Shown piece after piece: positions 12,045 through 19,599 of a DNA stretch of 64,000 nt. Every line of letters starts with the position of its first letter. Positions within the stretch are counted from its first letter, which is position 1. The stretch is from Streptococcus cristatus (lineage in GTDB: Bacteria; Bacillota; Bacilli; Lactobacillales; Streptococcaceae): positions 737,914 to 801,913 of the forward strand of contig NZ_KQ969062.1 of assembly GCF_001578775.1 (NCBI RefSeq), given 5' to 3'. The translations under genes and the position numbers were made by a program. The notes beneath the pieces were generated by a model that was given only the letters and a program-made list of their open reading frames with translations, did no database searches and was not told where the DNA came from.

Positions 12045-12192
12045 TTTGTCTGATTTAGATTTTGATGGCGAGATCTTTTCTGACTAGCCAGATTCTTCGA
12101 ACCTAATAATGTTTTCGTTTTTCTACTTGATTTTATAAAATCACCTTTATTTTAGGATAAATTATGGTAAAATAACTTGGAGGAGAGTAAAG

Positions 12193-13317
12193 ATGTTTCA
12201 TAAAAGTAAGTTAATGTTTTGGACCAGTGAAGTCTTGCTGCTGACGATTATCTTTTTCATCTGGCGCCAGATGGGAGATATGATTACGCCAGTGGTGAGC
12301 GTTATCAATACGATTTTAATTCCTTTTGTTATGGGAGGATTTCTCTACTATATTACAAATCCTCTGGTGACACTGCTCGAAAAAAGGTTGAAAATCAATC
12401 GAATTTTCGGGATTTTAATCACTCTTTTCCTACTCTTTGGCCTAGTGACAGTCGGAGTAATCTACCTTTTGCCAATTTTGATTAACCAGCTGTCCAGCTT
12501 GATCAATTCGACGCAAAATCTCTATTGGGAAATTCAGAGTTTTGTCAATCAATTATCCAAAAATCCTTTATTTAAGAGTTTAAATATTCAGTCTACTATC
12601 CAGCAACTCAACCTGTCCTATGTAGATATTCTGCAAAATATTCTAAATAGTGTTACCAATAGTCTGGGTAGCGTAGTGTCTGCTGTCATCAATACCCTCA
12701 TGATTCTCATCATGACGCCGATTTTTTTGGTCTACTTCCTGATGGATGGGCACAAGCTCCTACCAATGTTGGAGCGGACCGTTCTCAAGCGCGATAAGCT
12801 CAATATATCTAGTCTTTTGACCAATCTCAATGCGACCGTTGCTCGTTATATCAGTGGTATTTCGATAGATGCCTTGCTGATTGGCACCTTAGCTTATATT
12901 GGTTACAGTGTCATTGGACTCAAGTATGCCTTAGTATTTGCTATTTTCTCGGCTTTAGCTAACTTGATCCCTTATGTGGGCCCTAGTATCGGCTTGATTC
13001 CCATGCTGATTACCTACTTTTTTACCGATCCTCATAAAATGCTGGCAGCCTTAATCTATATGTTGATTATCCAGCAGATTGATGGGAATATCCTCTATCC
13101 TCGTATTGTTGGGAGTGTTATGAAAGTGCATCCCATTACGATTATGGTTCTCTTGCTTCTGTCTAGTAATATCTATGGTATTATGGGCATGATTGTAGCG
13201 ATTCCGACCTACTCTATCCTCAAGGAAATTGTGAAATTCCTCGCTAATCTTTATGATAACCACAAAGAAGCTCAGCAACAAAAGAAGAATGAAGAATTTG
13301 GTATTATAAAAAAATAG
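12193..13317 (+). CDS. AI-2E family transporter/permease
   Basis: Polytopic membrane protein of the AI-2E (PerM/YdiK-like) family, 374 aa with about seven or eight hydrophobic segments. It shows the family motif LIPYVGPSIGLIPMLI (about 258-273) and the C-terminal PRIVGSVMKVHPITIMVLLL. The substrate of most members is unknown; some exchange sodium for protons and one was proposed to export AI-2, so the name should not be taken as function. The ribosome site is GGAGGAG. Confidence 0.88.
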   Translation: MFHKSKLMFWTSEVLLLTIIFFIWRQMGDMITPVVSVINTILIPFVMGGFLYYITNPLVTLLEKRLKINRIFGILITLFLLFGLVTVGVIYLLPILINQLSSLINSTQNLYWEIQSFVNQLSKNPLFKSLNIQSTIQQLNLSYVDILQNILNSVTNSLGSVVSAVINTLMILIMTPIFLVYFLMDGHKLLPMLERTVLKRDKLNISSLLTNLNATVARYISGISIDALLIGTLAYIGYSVIGLKYALVFAIFSALANLIPYVGPSIGLIPMLITYFFTDPHKMLAALIYMLIIQQIDGNILYPRIVGSVMKVHPITIMVLLLLSSNIYGIMGMIVAIPTYSILKEIVKFLANLYDNHKEAQQQKKNEEFGIIKK

Positions 13318-13342
13318 GAGAAAGCTCGCCTTTCTCTTTTTT
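13318..13342 (+). terminator. Terminator after AI-2E permease
   Basis: GAGAAAG pairs with CTTTCTC around a 5-base loop, followed by six T. Confidence 0.85.
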
Positions 13343-13413
13343 ACTGCATTTTTATGGTCCATCATTGGATATTTATGCTAAAATAATAGTAATAGCATAA
13401 AGGAGGTATCGTT

Positions 13414-15060
13414 ATGGTAACACGTCGTAAATTTTCTCCGCAAGAAATAAGAAAAGATTCTTCTTATTTTTCGCCCTTGAAGACCATTGTAGAGACAGCC
13501 TTTTATGAGAATCAGGTTCAGGCAATCAAGACTGTAGAAGAGGCCTATCAACTGGCCTCGGTAGCTGCTGGAACGGTTGTGCTGGACATGCCCGTGATTC
13601 ATACTAAAGAGCTGGGACTTCCTTCTTATGCCCGCGTTTTATTAACTAACTCGGGGGCTGTTGTCGGCCGAACTGCTAAGGCTAGACGAATTTATGGCAG
13701 AGATAGTCAGGAAGATGAGCACTTGCTGTTTCTGGTTCGTAGTGCTGTTTATCAGGCACATCAGAGGAACTTTTATAAGGCAGATGCAGTCGTGGGGCTG
13801 GATGAGGACTTCATGGTTTGCGCCCATCTAATGGTTCCTCAGGAAGAAATCAATAATCTCTATTCTTGGCTCTTGAATTTCCAGATTTTGGATGAGGAAT
13901 TTAAGAATCGCCTACGAGCTTCTAAAAAGTACGAGGAAAATGATATCTTTGTCTTTTTTGATCCCAAGTGGACGCATCCAGACTATCCTGAAGGTTTGGT
14001 TTATTTTGATACCAATCATAATTGCGTCGTTATTCTGGGCTTAAACTATTTCGGAGAACTGAAAAAAGCGACCTTGACTTTGGCGTGGGGAACGGCTGCT
14101 AGAAATGGCTATGTTGCTTGCCACGGAGGTCTGAAAATTTTCAAGCAGAATACGGATAAAGAAGACTATGTTGCATCTTTCTTTGGGCTATCCGGTTCAG
14201 GGAAATCCACATTGACGCATGCCAAACATGACCATAAATATGACATCAAGGTTCTTCATGATGATGCTTTTATTATCTCGGTCAAGGATGGCTCCTCTAT
14301 TGCCCTCGAGCCGTCTTATTTTGACAAGACCAATGACTATCCTACAGGCCATAGTGAGCAGGATTTCTTTGTCACCGTGCAGAACTGTGGAGTGACGCTA
14401 GATGAAAACGGGCGGAAAAAGCTAGTAACGGAGGACATCCGTAACGGGAATGGACGGACTGTCAAATCGCGTTTTGCGACTCCAAATCGCGTAGACAGAA
14501 TTGATGAGCCTATCAATGCTATCTTCTGGATTATGAAAGATGACTCTCTGCCGCCTCTGGTTAAGATCAATGATCCGCTGATGGCTTCAACAATGGGCTG
14601 CACTCTGATGACCAAGCGTTCCAATGCTGAGAATGTCACTGGCTTGCATGAAGACTTGGTTATTGAGCCTTATGCCAATCCTTTCCGCGTTTATCCACTG
14701 GTGGAAGATTATCGGAAATTCCGTCATTTATTTGAGTCAGGGGTCGCTTGCTACATTATCAATACTGGCTTTTATATGGGTAAAGGTATCTCAAAGGAAG
14801 TATCTTTAGATATTATTGAGCAGATTGTAGAAGGAAGGGCTCAATTTAAGCCTTTTGGTCCTTTGGAAGGTTTTGAATATCTGGATTATAAGGGTTATGC
14901 TGTTCCAAACTTTGACGAAAAGTACAGACAGCTCATTCGTGAAAGAATGCAGGTTCGTTTAAACTTCCTATTGGCCTTTAATCAGAAATATCCCAAGACA
15001 GCCCTGCCTGTTGGAGCTATTTCTCGGCTAGAAAAAGTCTTGCAGGACTTAGAAGATTAG
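13414..15060 (+). CDS. Phosphoenolpyruvate carboxykinase (ATP)-family protein
   Basis: A 548-aa protein with the PEPCK phosphate-binding loop GLSGSGKSTLTH (about 258-269; the usual form is GLSGTGKTTLS), an upstream metal/OAA-site region (WGTAARNGYVACHGGLKIF), the kinase-2 DDAF motif and a RSNAENVTGLHEDLVIEPYANPF region. The family converts oxaloacetate plus ATP to PEP plus CO2. The fold is confident, but the sequence departs from classical PckA in the loop and N-terminus, so activity should be regarded as predicted. It is a single-gene unit with a strong AAGGAGG site. Confidence 0.8.
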   Translation: MVTRRKFSPQEIRKDSSYFSPLKTIVETAFYENQVQAIKTVEEAYQLASVAAGTVVLDMPVIHTKELGLPSYARVLLTNSGAVVGRTAKARRIYGRDSQEDEHLLFLVRSAVYQAHQRNFYKADAVVGLDEDFMVCAHLMVPQEEINNLYSWLLNFQILDEEFKNRLRASKKYEENDIFVFFDPKWTHPDYPEGLVYFDTNHNCVVILGLNYFGELKKATLTLAWGTAARNGYVACHGGLKIFKQNTDKEDYVASFFGLSGSGKSTLTHAKHDHKYDIKVLHDDAFIISVKDGSSIALEPSYFDKTNDYPTGHSEQDFFVTVQNCGVTLDENGRKKLVTEDIRNGNGRTVKSRFATPNRVDRIDEPINAIFWIMKDDSLPPLVKINDPLMASTMGCTLMTKRSNAENVTGLHEDLVIEPYANPFRVYPLVEDYRKFRHLFESGVACYIINTGFYMGKGISKEVSLDIIEQIVEGRAQFKPFGPLEGFEYLDYKGYAVPNFDEKYRQLIRERMQVRLNFLLAFNQKYPKTALPVGAISRLEKVLQDLED

Positions 15061-15150
15061 TCTGCAAAACGCTTTCTAATAAATCCTTGTGCACGAATCC
15101 CCAAAATATGTTATAATCAAAGTTGATTATAATTTTTAGGAGAAGAATCC

Positions 15151-16491
15151 ATGGAAGACCCTGGCAGTCAGAGTATTTTATTGCAAGCAATACTGCTATT
15201 TGTTTTAACCTTACTAAATGCCTTTTTCTCAGCTTCTGAGATGGCGATGGTATCACTCAATCGAGCTCGCGTCGAGCAAAAAGCCGAGGAAGGCGATGCC
15301 AAATACGTTCGTTTATTAAAAGTTCTTGAAAGTCCCAATAACTTTCTGTCAACGATTCAGGTCGGTATCACCGTCATCAATATCCTGTCGGGGGCAAGCT
15401 TCGCGGATAATCTAGGGAAAATCTTTGCTTCTTGGATGGGTGATTCCAAGACGGCACATGCAGTTGCTAGTTTCTTGGCCCTTGCTCTCTTGACTTATAT
15501 TTCCATTGTTTTGGGGGAGCTTTATCCTAAGAGAATCGCTATGAATCTTAAGGATAGTTTGGCTATTCGGACAGCGCCAGTGATTATCTTCCTCGGGAAA
15601 ATTGTCAGTCCGTTTGTCTGGTTGCTTTCAGCCTCTACCAACCTTCTCAGTCAGATGACGCCGATGAAGTTTGATGATGCAGATGAAAAAATGACTCGAG
15701 ATGAGATTGAGTACATGCTGACTAATAGTGAGGAGACGCTGGATGCAGATGAAATCGAAATGCTACAGGGGATTTTCTCGCTGGATGAAATGATGGCGCG
15801 TGAACTAATGGTGCCGCGGACAGATGCCTTTATGGTTGATATTCAGGATGACACCAAGGAAATCATTGAAAGTATCCTCAAGCAAAATTTCTCACGAATT
15901 CCTGTCTATGATGGAGACAAGGACAATGTGATCGGTTTGATTCATACCAAGCGCTTGCTAAATGAAGCCTTCGCTAATGGATTCGACAATCTAAACCTCC
16001 GCAAGATTCTGCAAGAGCCACTCTTTGTCCCTGAAACGATTTTTGTGGATGATTTGCTCAAATCTCTCCGGAATACCCAAAATCAAATGGCGATTCTGCT
16101 GGATGAGTATGGTGGTATGGCAGGTCTCGTGACGCTCGAAGACTTGTTGGAAGAAATCGTCGGCGAAATCGAAGATGAAACAGACAAGGTTGCTATCGAG
16201 GTTCATGAAATCGGTGAGAACACCTACATTGTTTTAGGAACGATGACCCTCAATGACTTTAATGAATATTTTGAAGTTGAAATCGATAGTGATGATGTGG
16301 ATACTATTGCTGGTTATTATCTGACTGGTGTTGGAACCATTCCGAATCCAACAGAGCGGCTCAGCTATGAAGTGGAAAGCCAGAATAAAAAACTGATTTT
16401 GACCAATGACAAGGTTAAAAATGGCCGTGTCACTAAGGTGAAAGTGGAAATATCTGAAATGATTGAAGAAGATGAAGAAGCTGAAAAATAA
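15151..16491 (+). CDS. CNNM/CorC-type membrane protein with CBS domains
   Basis: Often labelled hemolysin-like; better described as a DUF21 (CNNM) membrane protein. It has an N-terminal DUF21 membrane domain with about four segments (to about residue 190), two CBS domains (about 215-330; LMVPRTDAFMVD... and LDEYGGMAGLVTLEDLLEEIVGEI) and a C-terminal CorC_HlyC transporter-associated domain (about 350-435). The family is linked to Mg2+ or other cation efflux. Length of 446 aa is normal. The last codons form part of its own terminator. Confidence 0.9.
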   Translation: MEDPGSQSILLQAILLFVLTLLNAFFSASEMAMVSLNRARVEQKAEEGDAKYVRLLKVLESPNNFLSTIQVGITVINILSGASFADNLGKIFASWMGDSKTAHAVASFLALALLTYISIVLGELYPKRIAMNLKDSLAIRTAPVIIFLGKIVSPFVWLLSASTNLLSQMTPMKFDDADEKMTRDEIEYMLTNSEETLDADEIEMLQGIFSLDEMMARELMVPRTDAFMVDIQDDTKEIIESILKQNFSRIPVYDGDKDNVIGLIHTKRLLNEAFANGFDNLNLRKILQEPLFVPETIFVDDLLKSLRNTQNQMAILLDEYGGMAGLVTLEDLLEEIVGEIEDETDKVAIEVHEIGENTYIVLGTMTLNDFNEYFEVEIDSDDVDTIAGYYLTGVGTIPNPTERLSYEVESQNKKLILTNDKVKNGRVTKVKVEISEMIEEDEEAEK

Positions 16492-16509
16492 TTCAGCTTC
16501 TTTTGTTTT
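16477..16509 (+). terminator. Terminator overlapping 3' end of CNNM gene
   Basis: GAAGCTGAA (16477-16485, still coding) pairs perfectly with TTCAGCTTC (16492-16500), followed by TTTTGTTTT. Confidence 0.85.
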
Positions 16510-16528
16510 AAGTTTTCCGCAAGATTTT

Positions 16529-16561
16529 TATAAGGAATGCTTAAGCTGAAAGTCTTATACT
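16529..16561 (+). promoter_or_regulatory. CiaR-type promoter, left copy
   Basis: Direct repeat TATAAG-N5-CTTAAG (16529-16534 and 16540-16545), then exactly 10 bases, then the -10 hexamer TATACT (16556-16561). This is the geometry described for CiaR-activated promoters (consensus TTTAAG-N5-TTTAAG, 10 bases before the -10). Each half site has one mismatch to the consensus. Confidence 0.7.
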
Positions 16562-16593
16562 AGTCTCAACAAATAAGAAATGAGGACAGTCCA

Positions 16594-16662
16594 ATGACAT
16601 ATAAAGTAAAAGTAACCTATCAGAAATCATTCATTCGCTCCAAGTTAAACGAAGCAGCCTAA
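16594..16662 (+). CDS. Possible 22-aa peptide gene
   Basis: ATG with a GAGGA site about 9 bases upstream opens a 22-codon frame, MTYKVKVTYQKSFIRSKLN followed by EAA and a stop. It is basic and has no double-glycine leader, no hydrophobic segment and no family that I recognise. Its only support is position: first ORF in a transcript with a CiaR-type promoter and a terminator. It could equally be chance coding in a regulatory RNA. Confidence 0.35.
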   Translation: MTYKVKVTYQKSFIRSKLNEAA

Positions 16663-16782
16663 CCAGTACTAGCAATAGAAGCAAGAAATAGATTCTCGTA
16701 TCAACATTTCATAAATTTTTCATATCATCTCCTAAATATAAAAAACGTATAAAACTAAACAACAAACCAAAGAACAGGAAAA

Positions 16783-16824
16783 CTCCTCTGCTCGCTAGAT
16801 TTTAGCTGGCAGAGGAGATTTTTT
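16783..16824 (+). terminator. Strong terminator before treR remnant
   Basis: Nine-base-pair perfect stem CTCCTCTGC/GCAGAGGAG followed by six T. It lies between a rightward transcript and the leftward treR remnant. Confidence 0.9.
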
Positions 16825-16845
16825 ATGCTCGCTGAATCATCGACT

Positions 16846-17397
16846 TCATTCTTTCTGCCGAGTAGCAAAGTCCACAAAGCGAAATTTATCTAGTTTGTGC
16901 CGGCTCTCCGTGTATTGAAACTGGCGGCCATCAGCTAGATAGACCTGAGATTTAATGGAAACGACATGTTGGTCTCGGCCGATGTCCAGAAGGATCTGGT
17001 CTTGGTCACTAACATGATCGATGGTAATTTCTTTTCTGGCATAGGCAATGTTAAGCTTTAAGGTTTCTTCTAAGTAGGCATAGATAGAATGTTCCCCGAT
17101 TTCTCTGGTCAGATCTGGCACCAAGCTTTTATCTAGATAGTCAATATCCAAGACAGAAGCAATGTTGTCGACCACTCGCTGCCGGACAATACGCCAAACC
17201 AAGCGGTACTCTGGAAATCCGGTTGTTTTTGAGAGCTTTTTATCTACTGTGATTTTATCAAGGCTGATGACATTGGTCTTGGACTGAAGCTGATGCTGTG
17301 CCACTAATTCTTGATAACTGGTTAAGTTGGAAACAGGGAGGTCTAGTTGTTCTTGTTTGACGACTTTGGAGCCCTGCCCCCGCACTTTTTCGATCAA
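16846..17397 (-). pseudogene. treR: treR remnant (trehalose repressor, 5' part deleted)
   Basis: The minus-strand frame ending at 16846 encodes the effector-binding part of a GntR/HutC-type TreR: LIEKVRGQGSKVVKQEQLD, then PVSNLTSYQELV, then the UTRA domain to FVDFATRQKE. Only the wing end of the DNA-binding domain (RGQGS) survives, and about 50 N-terminal residues including the recognition helix are missing. The frame stays open upstream to 17607, but that part is antisense to treA sequence and has no TreR similarity. It cannot act as a repressor. The TreR-derived sequence stops in GATCAA at 17392-17397. Confidence 0.85.
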
Positions 17398-18066
17398 ACG
17401 CGAGCTCTCAACCGCTTCGTCGATGTAGAGAATTTCCGCAACGAAGGAGCGACCATGCTGGCAGCCAGTATTCATCTGTCGCGCGGGACGCCTTATATCT
17501 ACATGGGTGAGGAGATTGGCATGGTGGATCCTAACTACGACTCCATGGAAGACTATGTGGATGTCGAGTCTCTCAATGCTTACCAGAGCCTGCTTGCTGA
17601 AGGTCAATCGCCAGAATCAGCCTTCAGGATTATCAAGGCTAAATCTCGTGATAATTCTCGGACGCCTATGCAGTGGGATGATTCAGTCAATGCAGGTTTT
17701 ACAACAGGAACTCCATGGCTGAAGGCGGGCAAATCCTATCCTCTCATCAATGTGGAAAATGAAATCAAGGGTCCGATTTTTACCTTTTATCAGAAATTGA
17801 TTGCCCTGCGTAAGGAACTACCTATCATCGCAGAGGGCAGCTATCAGCCAGCCTATGAGGACAGTCCTCAGGTCTATGCCTTTGAGCGGGAGTGGCAAGG
17901 ACAAAAGCTTTTAGTCCTTAACAACTTTTATGCTGATCCTATTACCTTGGACATCCTACCAGACTATCAAAATGGCCAGGTGCTGATTTCAAATTACGAG
18001 GAGACAGCAGTAGCTGCGACCATGACCTTGAAACCCTATGAAACGTTAGCTATTCTAGTAAAATAA
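17392..18066 (+). pseudogene. treA: treA/treC remnant (trehalose-6-phosphate hydrolase, 5' part deleted)
   Basis: Encodes only the C-terminal part (about 224 of about 540 residues) of a GH13 phosphotrehalase: from DQTRALNRFVDVENFRNEG through HLSRGTPYIYMGEEIGM and DNSRTPMQWDDSVNAGF to the C-terminal beta domain. The N-terminal half of the barrel with the catalytic Asp and Glu is absent. In intact loci treR and the PTS gene plus treA are divergent, so one deletion removed the treR start, the control region, the PTS permease gene and the treA start. No ribosome site suits an internal start. Confidence 0.88.
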
Positions 18067-18079
18067 TGATTAAAATCAG

Positions 18080-18112
18080 CTTAAGCTTCTTTTAAGTATG
18101 GTGCAGTATACT
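18080..18112 (+). promoter_or_regulatory. CiaR-type promoter, right copy
   Basis: CTTAAG-N5-TTTAAG (18080-18085, 18091-18096), exactly 10 bases, then TATACT (18107-18112). One half site is a perfect match to the TTTAAG consensus and the spacing is exact. It controls the small RNA that follows. Confidence 0.82.
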
Positions 18113-18118
18113 AGAAGC

Positions 18119-18256
18119 ATCAAATGAAGACCTCTTAACTTTATTTGATAGAAGGAGTCCTTTAGTTTAACAGATGAGCAGCTGTTATAGCTATAGTTCC
18201 GCACCTTTTTTTCATAACAATCTCCGAAAAGGTCGCCCTCTAGGGCGGCTTTTTTT
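18119..18256 (+). ncRNA. Probable Cia-dependent small RNA (csRNA)
   Basis: About 138 nt from the predicted start site of a CiaR-type promoter to a strong terminator, with no ORF that looks real. It contains CCTCTT (18131-18136) and TCCTTT (18158-18163), unpaired-looking pyrimidine tracts that could pair with Shine-Dalgarno regions, as described for streptococcal csRNAs. The size is in the range of known csRNAs (roughly 90-150 nt). With its promoter it explains most of the 378-base gap between treA and pflA. Confidence 0.75.
18231..18256 (+). terminator. csRNA terminator
   Basis: GTCGCCC pairs with GGGCGGC around TCTA, followed by seven T. Confidence 0.92.
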
Positions 18257-18395
18257 ATGGAGAAAGCTGGAAACGGAGAGAGGCAATTTTAAGAAAAATG
18301 GAAGACTTTATCTGTTGTAACACAATGAAAATGAAACTGAAAAACAGTTTATTTTCTAAAAAATAGGCAGAATCTATCTATTTTCACTCGAATCG

Positions 18396-18427
18396 TGGTA
18401 TAATGTAGTTATAGTAAAACGTTTTCA
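18396..18427 (+). promoter_or_regulatory. pflA promoter with cre-like site
   Basis: Extended -10 TGGTATAAT (18396-18404), followed at about 18413-18427 by GTAAAACGTTTTCAG, a near-palindrome centred on CG that resembles a CcpA cre with two mismatches to the usual consensus. Its position over the transcription start would suit repression or modulation by CcpA. Confidence 0.5.
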
Positions 18428-18444
18428 GGTACAAGAGGATTATT

Positions 18445-19242
18445 ATGGTTGAAGAAGCGATTGATTATGGGAAAGTAACAGGAATGGTGCACTCTACGGA
18501 GAGTTTTGGAGCAGTGGATGGACCAGGTATCCGCTTCATAGTCTTTTTGCAGGGCTGTCATATGCGTTGTCAATATTGCCACAATCCAGATACTTGGGAG
18601 ATGGAGACCAACAAGTCTCAACTGCGGACTGTGGATGATATCCTACAAGAAGCCCTTCGTTACAAAGGTTTCTGGGGTAATAAAGGGGGTATTACCGTCA
18701 GCGGGGGAGAAGCACTTCTACAGATTGACTTTTTGATTGCTTTCTTTACCAAGGCTAAAGAGCTGGGGATTCATTGTACGCTGGATACTTGCGCCCTGCC
18801 TTTTAGAAATACGCCTCGTTATCTAGAAAAGTTTAATAAACTGATGGCGGTGACGGATTTGGTCTTGCTGGATATCAAGGAAATTAATGAGGCGCAGCAT
18901 AGGATCGTGACTACCCAGACCAATAAAAACATCTTGGCCTGTGCAAAATATCTCTCAGATATTGGAAAGCCAGTGTGGATTCGGCACGTTCTGGTACCGG
19001 GGCTGACGGACCGGGATGATGATTTGATAGAATTGGGCAAGTTCGTCAAAACACTGAAAAACGTTGATAAATTTGAAATTCTGCCTTACCATACCATGGG
19101 AGAATTTAAGTGGCGGGAGCTGGGCATACCTTATTCTCTTGAAGGGGTCAAGCCGCCAACAGCGGACCGGGTTAAAAATGCCAAGGAACTGATGCAGACT
19201 GAGTCCTATACCGAGTACATGAATCGGGTGCATAATAACTAA
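18445..19242 (+). CDS. pflA: Pyruvate formate-lyase activating enzyme
   Basis: Radical-SAM enzyme that installs the glycyl radical on pyruvate formate-lyase under anaerobiosis. It shows the CX3CX2C iron-sulfur motif CHMRCQYC (Cys38, 42, 45), FGAVDGPGIRFI upstream of it, and GGITVSGGEALLQ for SAM binding. Length of 265 aa is normal. Transcribed alone, with a terminator after it. Confidence 0.96.
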   Translation: MVEEAIDYGKVTGMVHSTESFGAVDGPGIRFIVFLQGCHMRCQYCHNPDTWEMETNKSQLRTVDDILQEALRYKGFWGNKGGITVSGGEALLQIDFLIAFFTKAKELGIHCTLDTCALPFRNTPRYLEKFNKLMAVTDLVLLDIKEINEAQHRIVTTQTNKNILACAKYLSDIGKPVWIRHVLVPGLTDRDDDLIELGKFVKTLKNVDKFEILPYHTMGEFKWRELGIPYSLEGVKPPTADRVKNAKELMQTESYTEYMNRVHNN

Positions 19243-19260
19243 GTGATGTAAGTAGGGGGA

Positions 19261-19292
19261 AATGGACTGGAGAGAAACCAGTCCATTTTTCT
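19261..19292 (+). terminator. pflA terminator
   Basis: AATGGACTGG pairs perfectly with CCAGTCCATT around a 7-base loop, followed by T-rich sequence. The remaining 223 bases to the next promoter (19293-19515) show no ORF or site that I can identify. Confidence 0.9.
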
Positions 19293-19515
19293 TAATAAAA
19301 TACCTGCTAATCCTCCGGTATGGCCGAATCTGATCTTGTTTTTATAAGATTTGATAGCATGAAAGTACACATTTTAGTACATTGCAGGTAGTGGCTGTCT
19401 GATTTTAAAAGGATAGATATATTAGAAGTCTTATATCAAGTTTTCTTCTTTTTGTGCCTAGTTTTTATCTCTATTGTAAGGCTAGAAAAGTTAGGTCTAG
19501 CTTTCAAGAAGGTGT

Positions 19516-19544
19516 TTGAATAAAGGGGGAATTTATGGTATAAT
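19516..19544 (+). promoter_or_regulatory. Promoter of accessory Sec locus
   Basis: TTGAAT, 17 bases, TATAAT, with TG two bases before the -10 (TGGTATAAT). It lies 56 bases before the TTG start of the GT8 gene and probably serves the gt8-secY2-asp-secA2 run. Confidence 0.75.
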
Positions 19545-19599
19545 AAGGCTTAATAGCGATTTTTTTAGAGAATAGAATAAGCGTAGTGGGAGTAGTGTT

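Larger units (their letters stand above)
16568..16824 (+). ncRNA. Putative CiaR-driven short transcript (may encode a 22-aa peptide)
   Basis: This is the interval between the predicted start site of the left CiaR-type promoter and a strong terminator (CTCCTCTGC 16783-16791 pairing with GCAGAGGAG 16809-16817, then six T). It contains one small ORF, annotated separately, and otherwise A/T-rich sequence. It could be a small mRNA or a Cia-dependent small RNA. Together with the two adjacent sites it accounts for the 354-base gap between the CNNM gene and the treR remnant. Confidence 0.5.

Noticed and set aside
16594..16662. 22-residue ORF as a bacteriocin or pheromone precursor
   Set aside because: No double-glycine leader, no hydrophobic signal and no transporter or immunity gene nearby; kept only as a possible small peptide.
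17398..17607. Upstream extension of the treR frame as an intact fusion repressor
   Set aside because: This part is antisense to treA-derived sequence and shows no DNA-binding motif.
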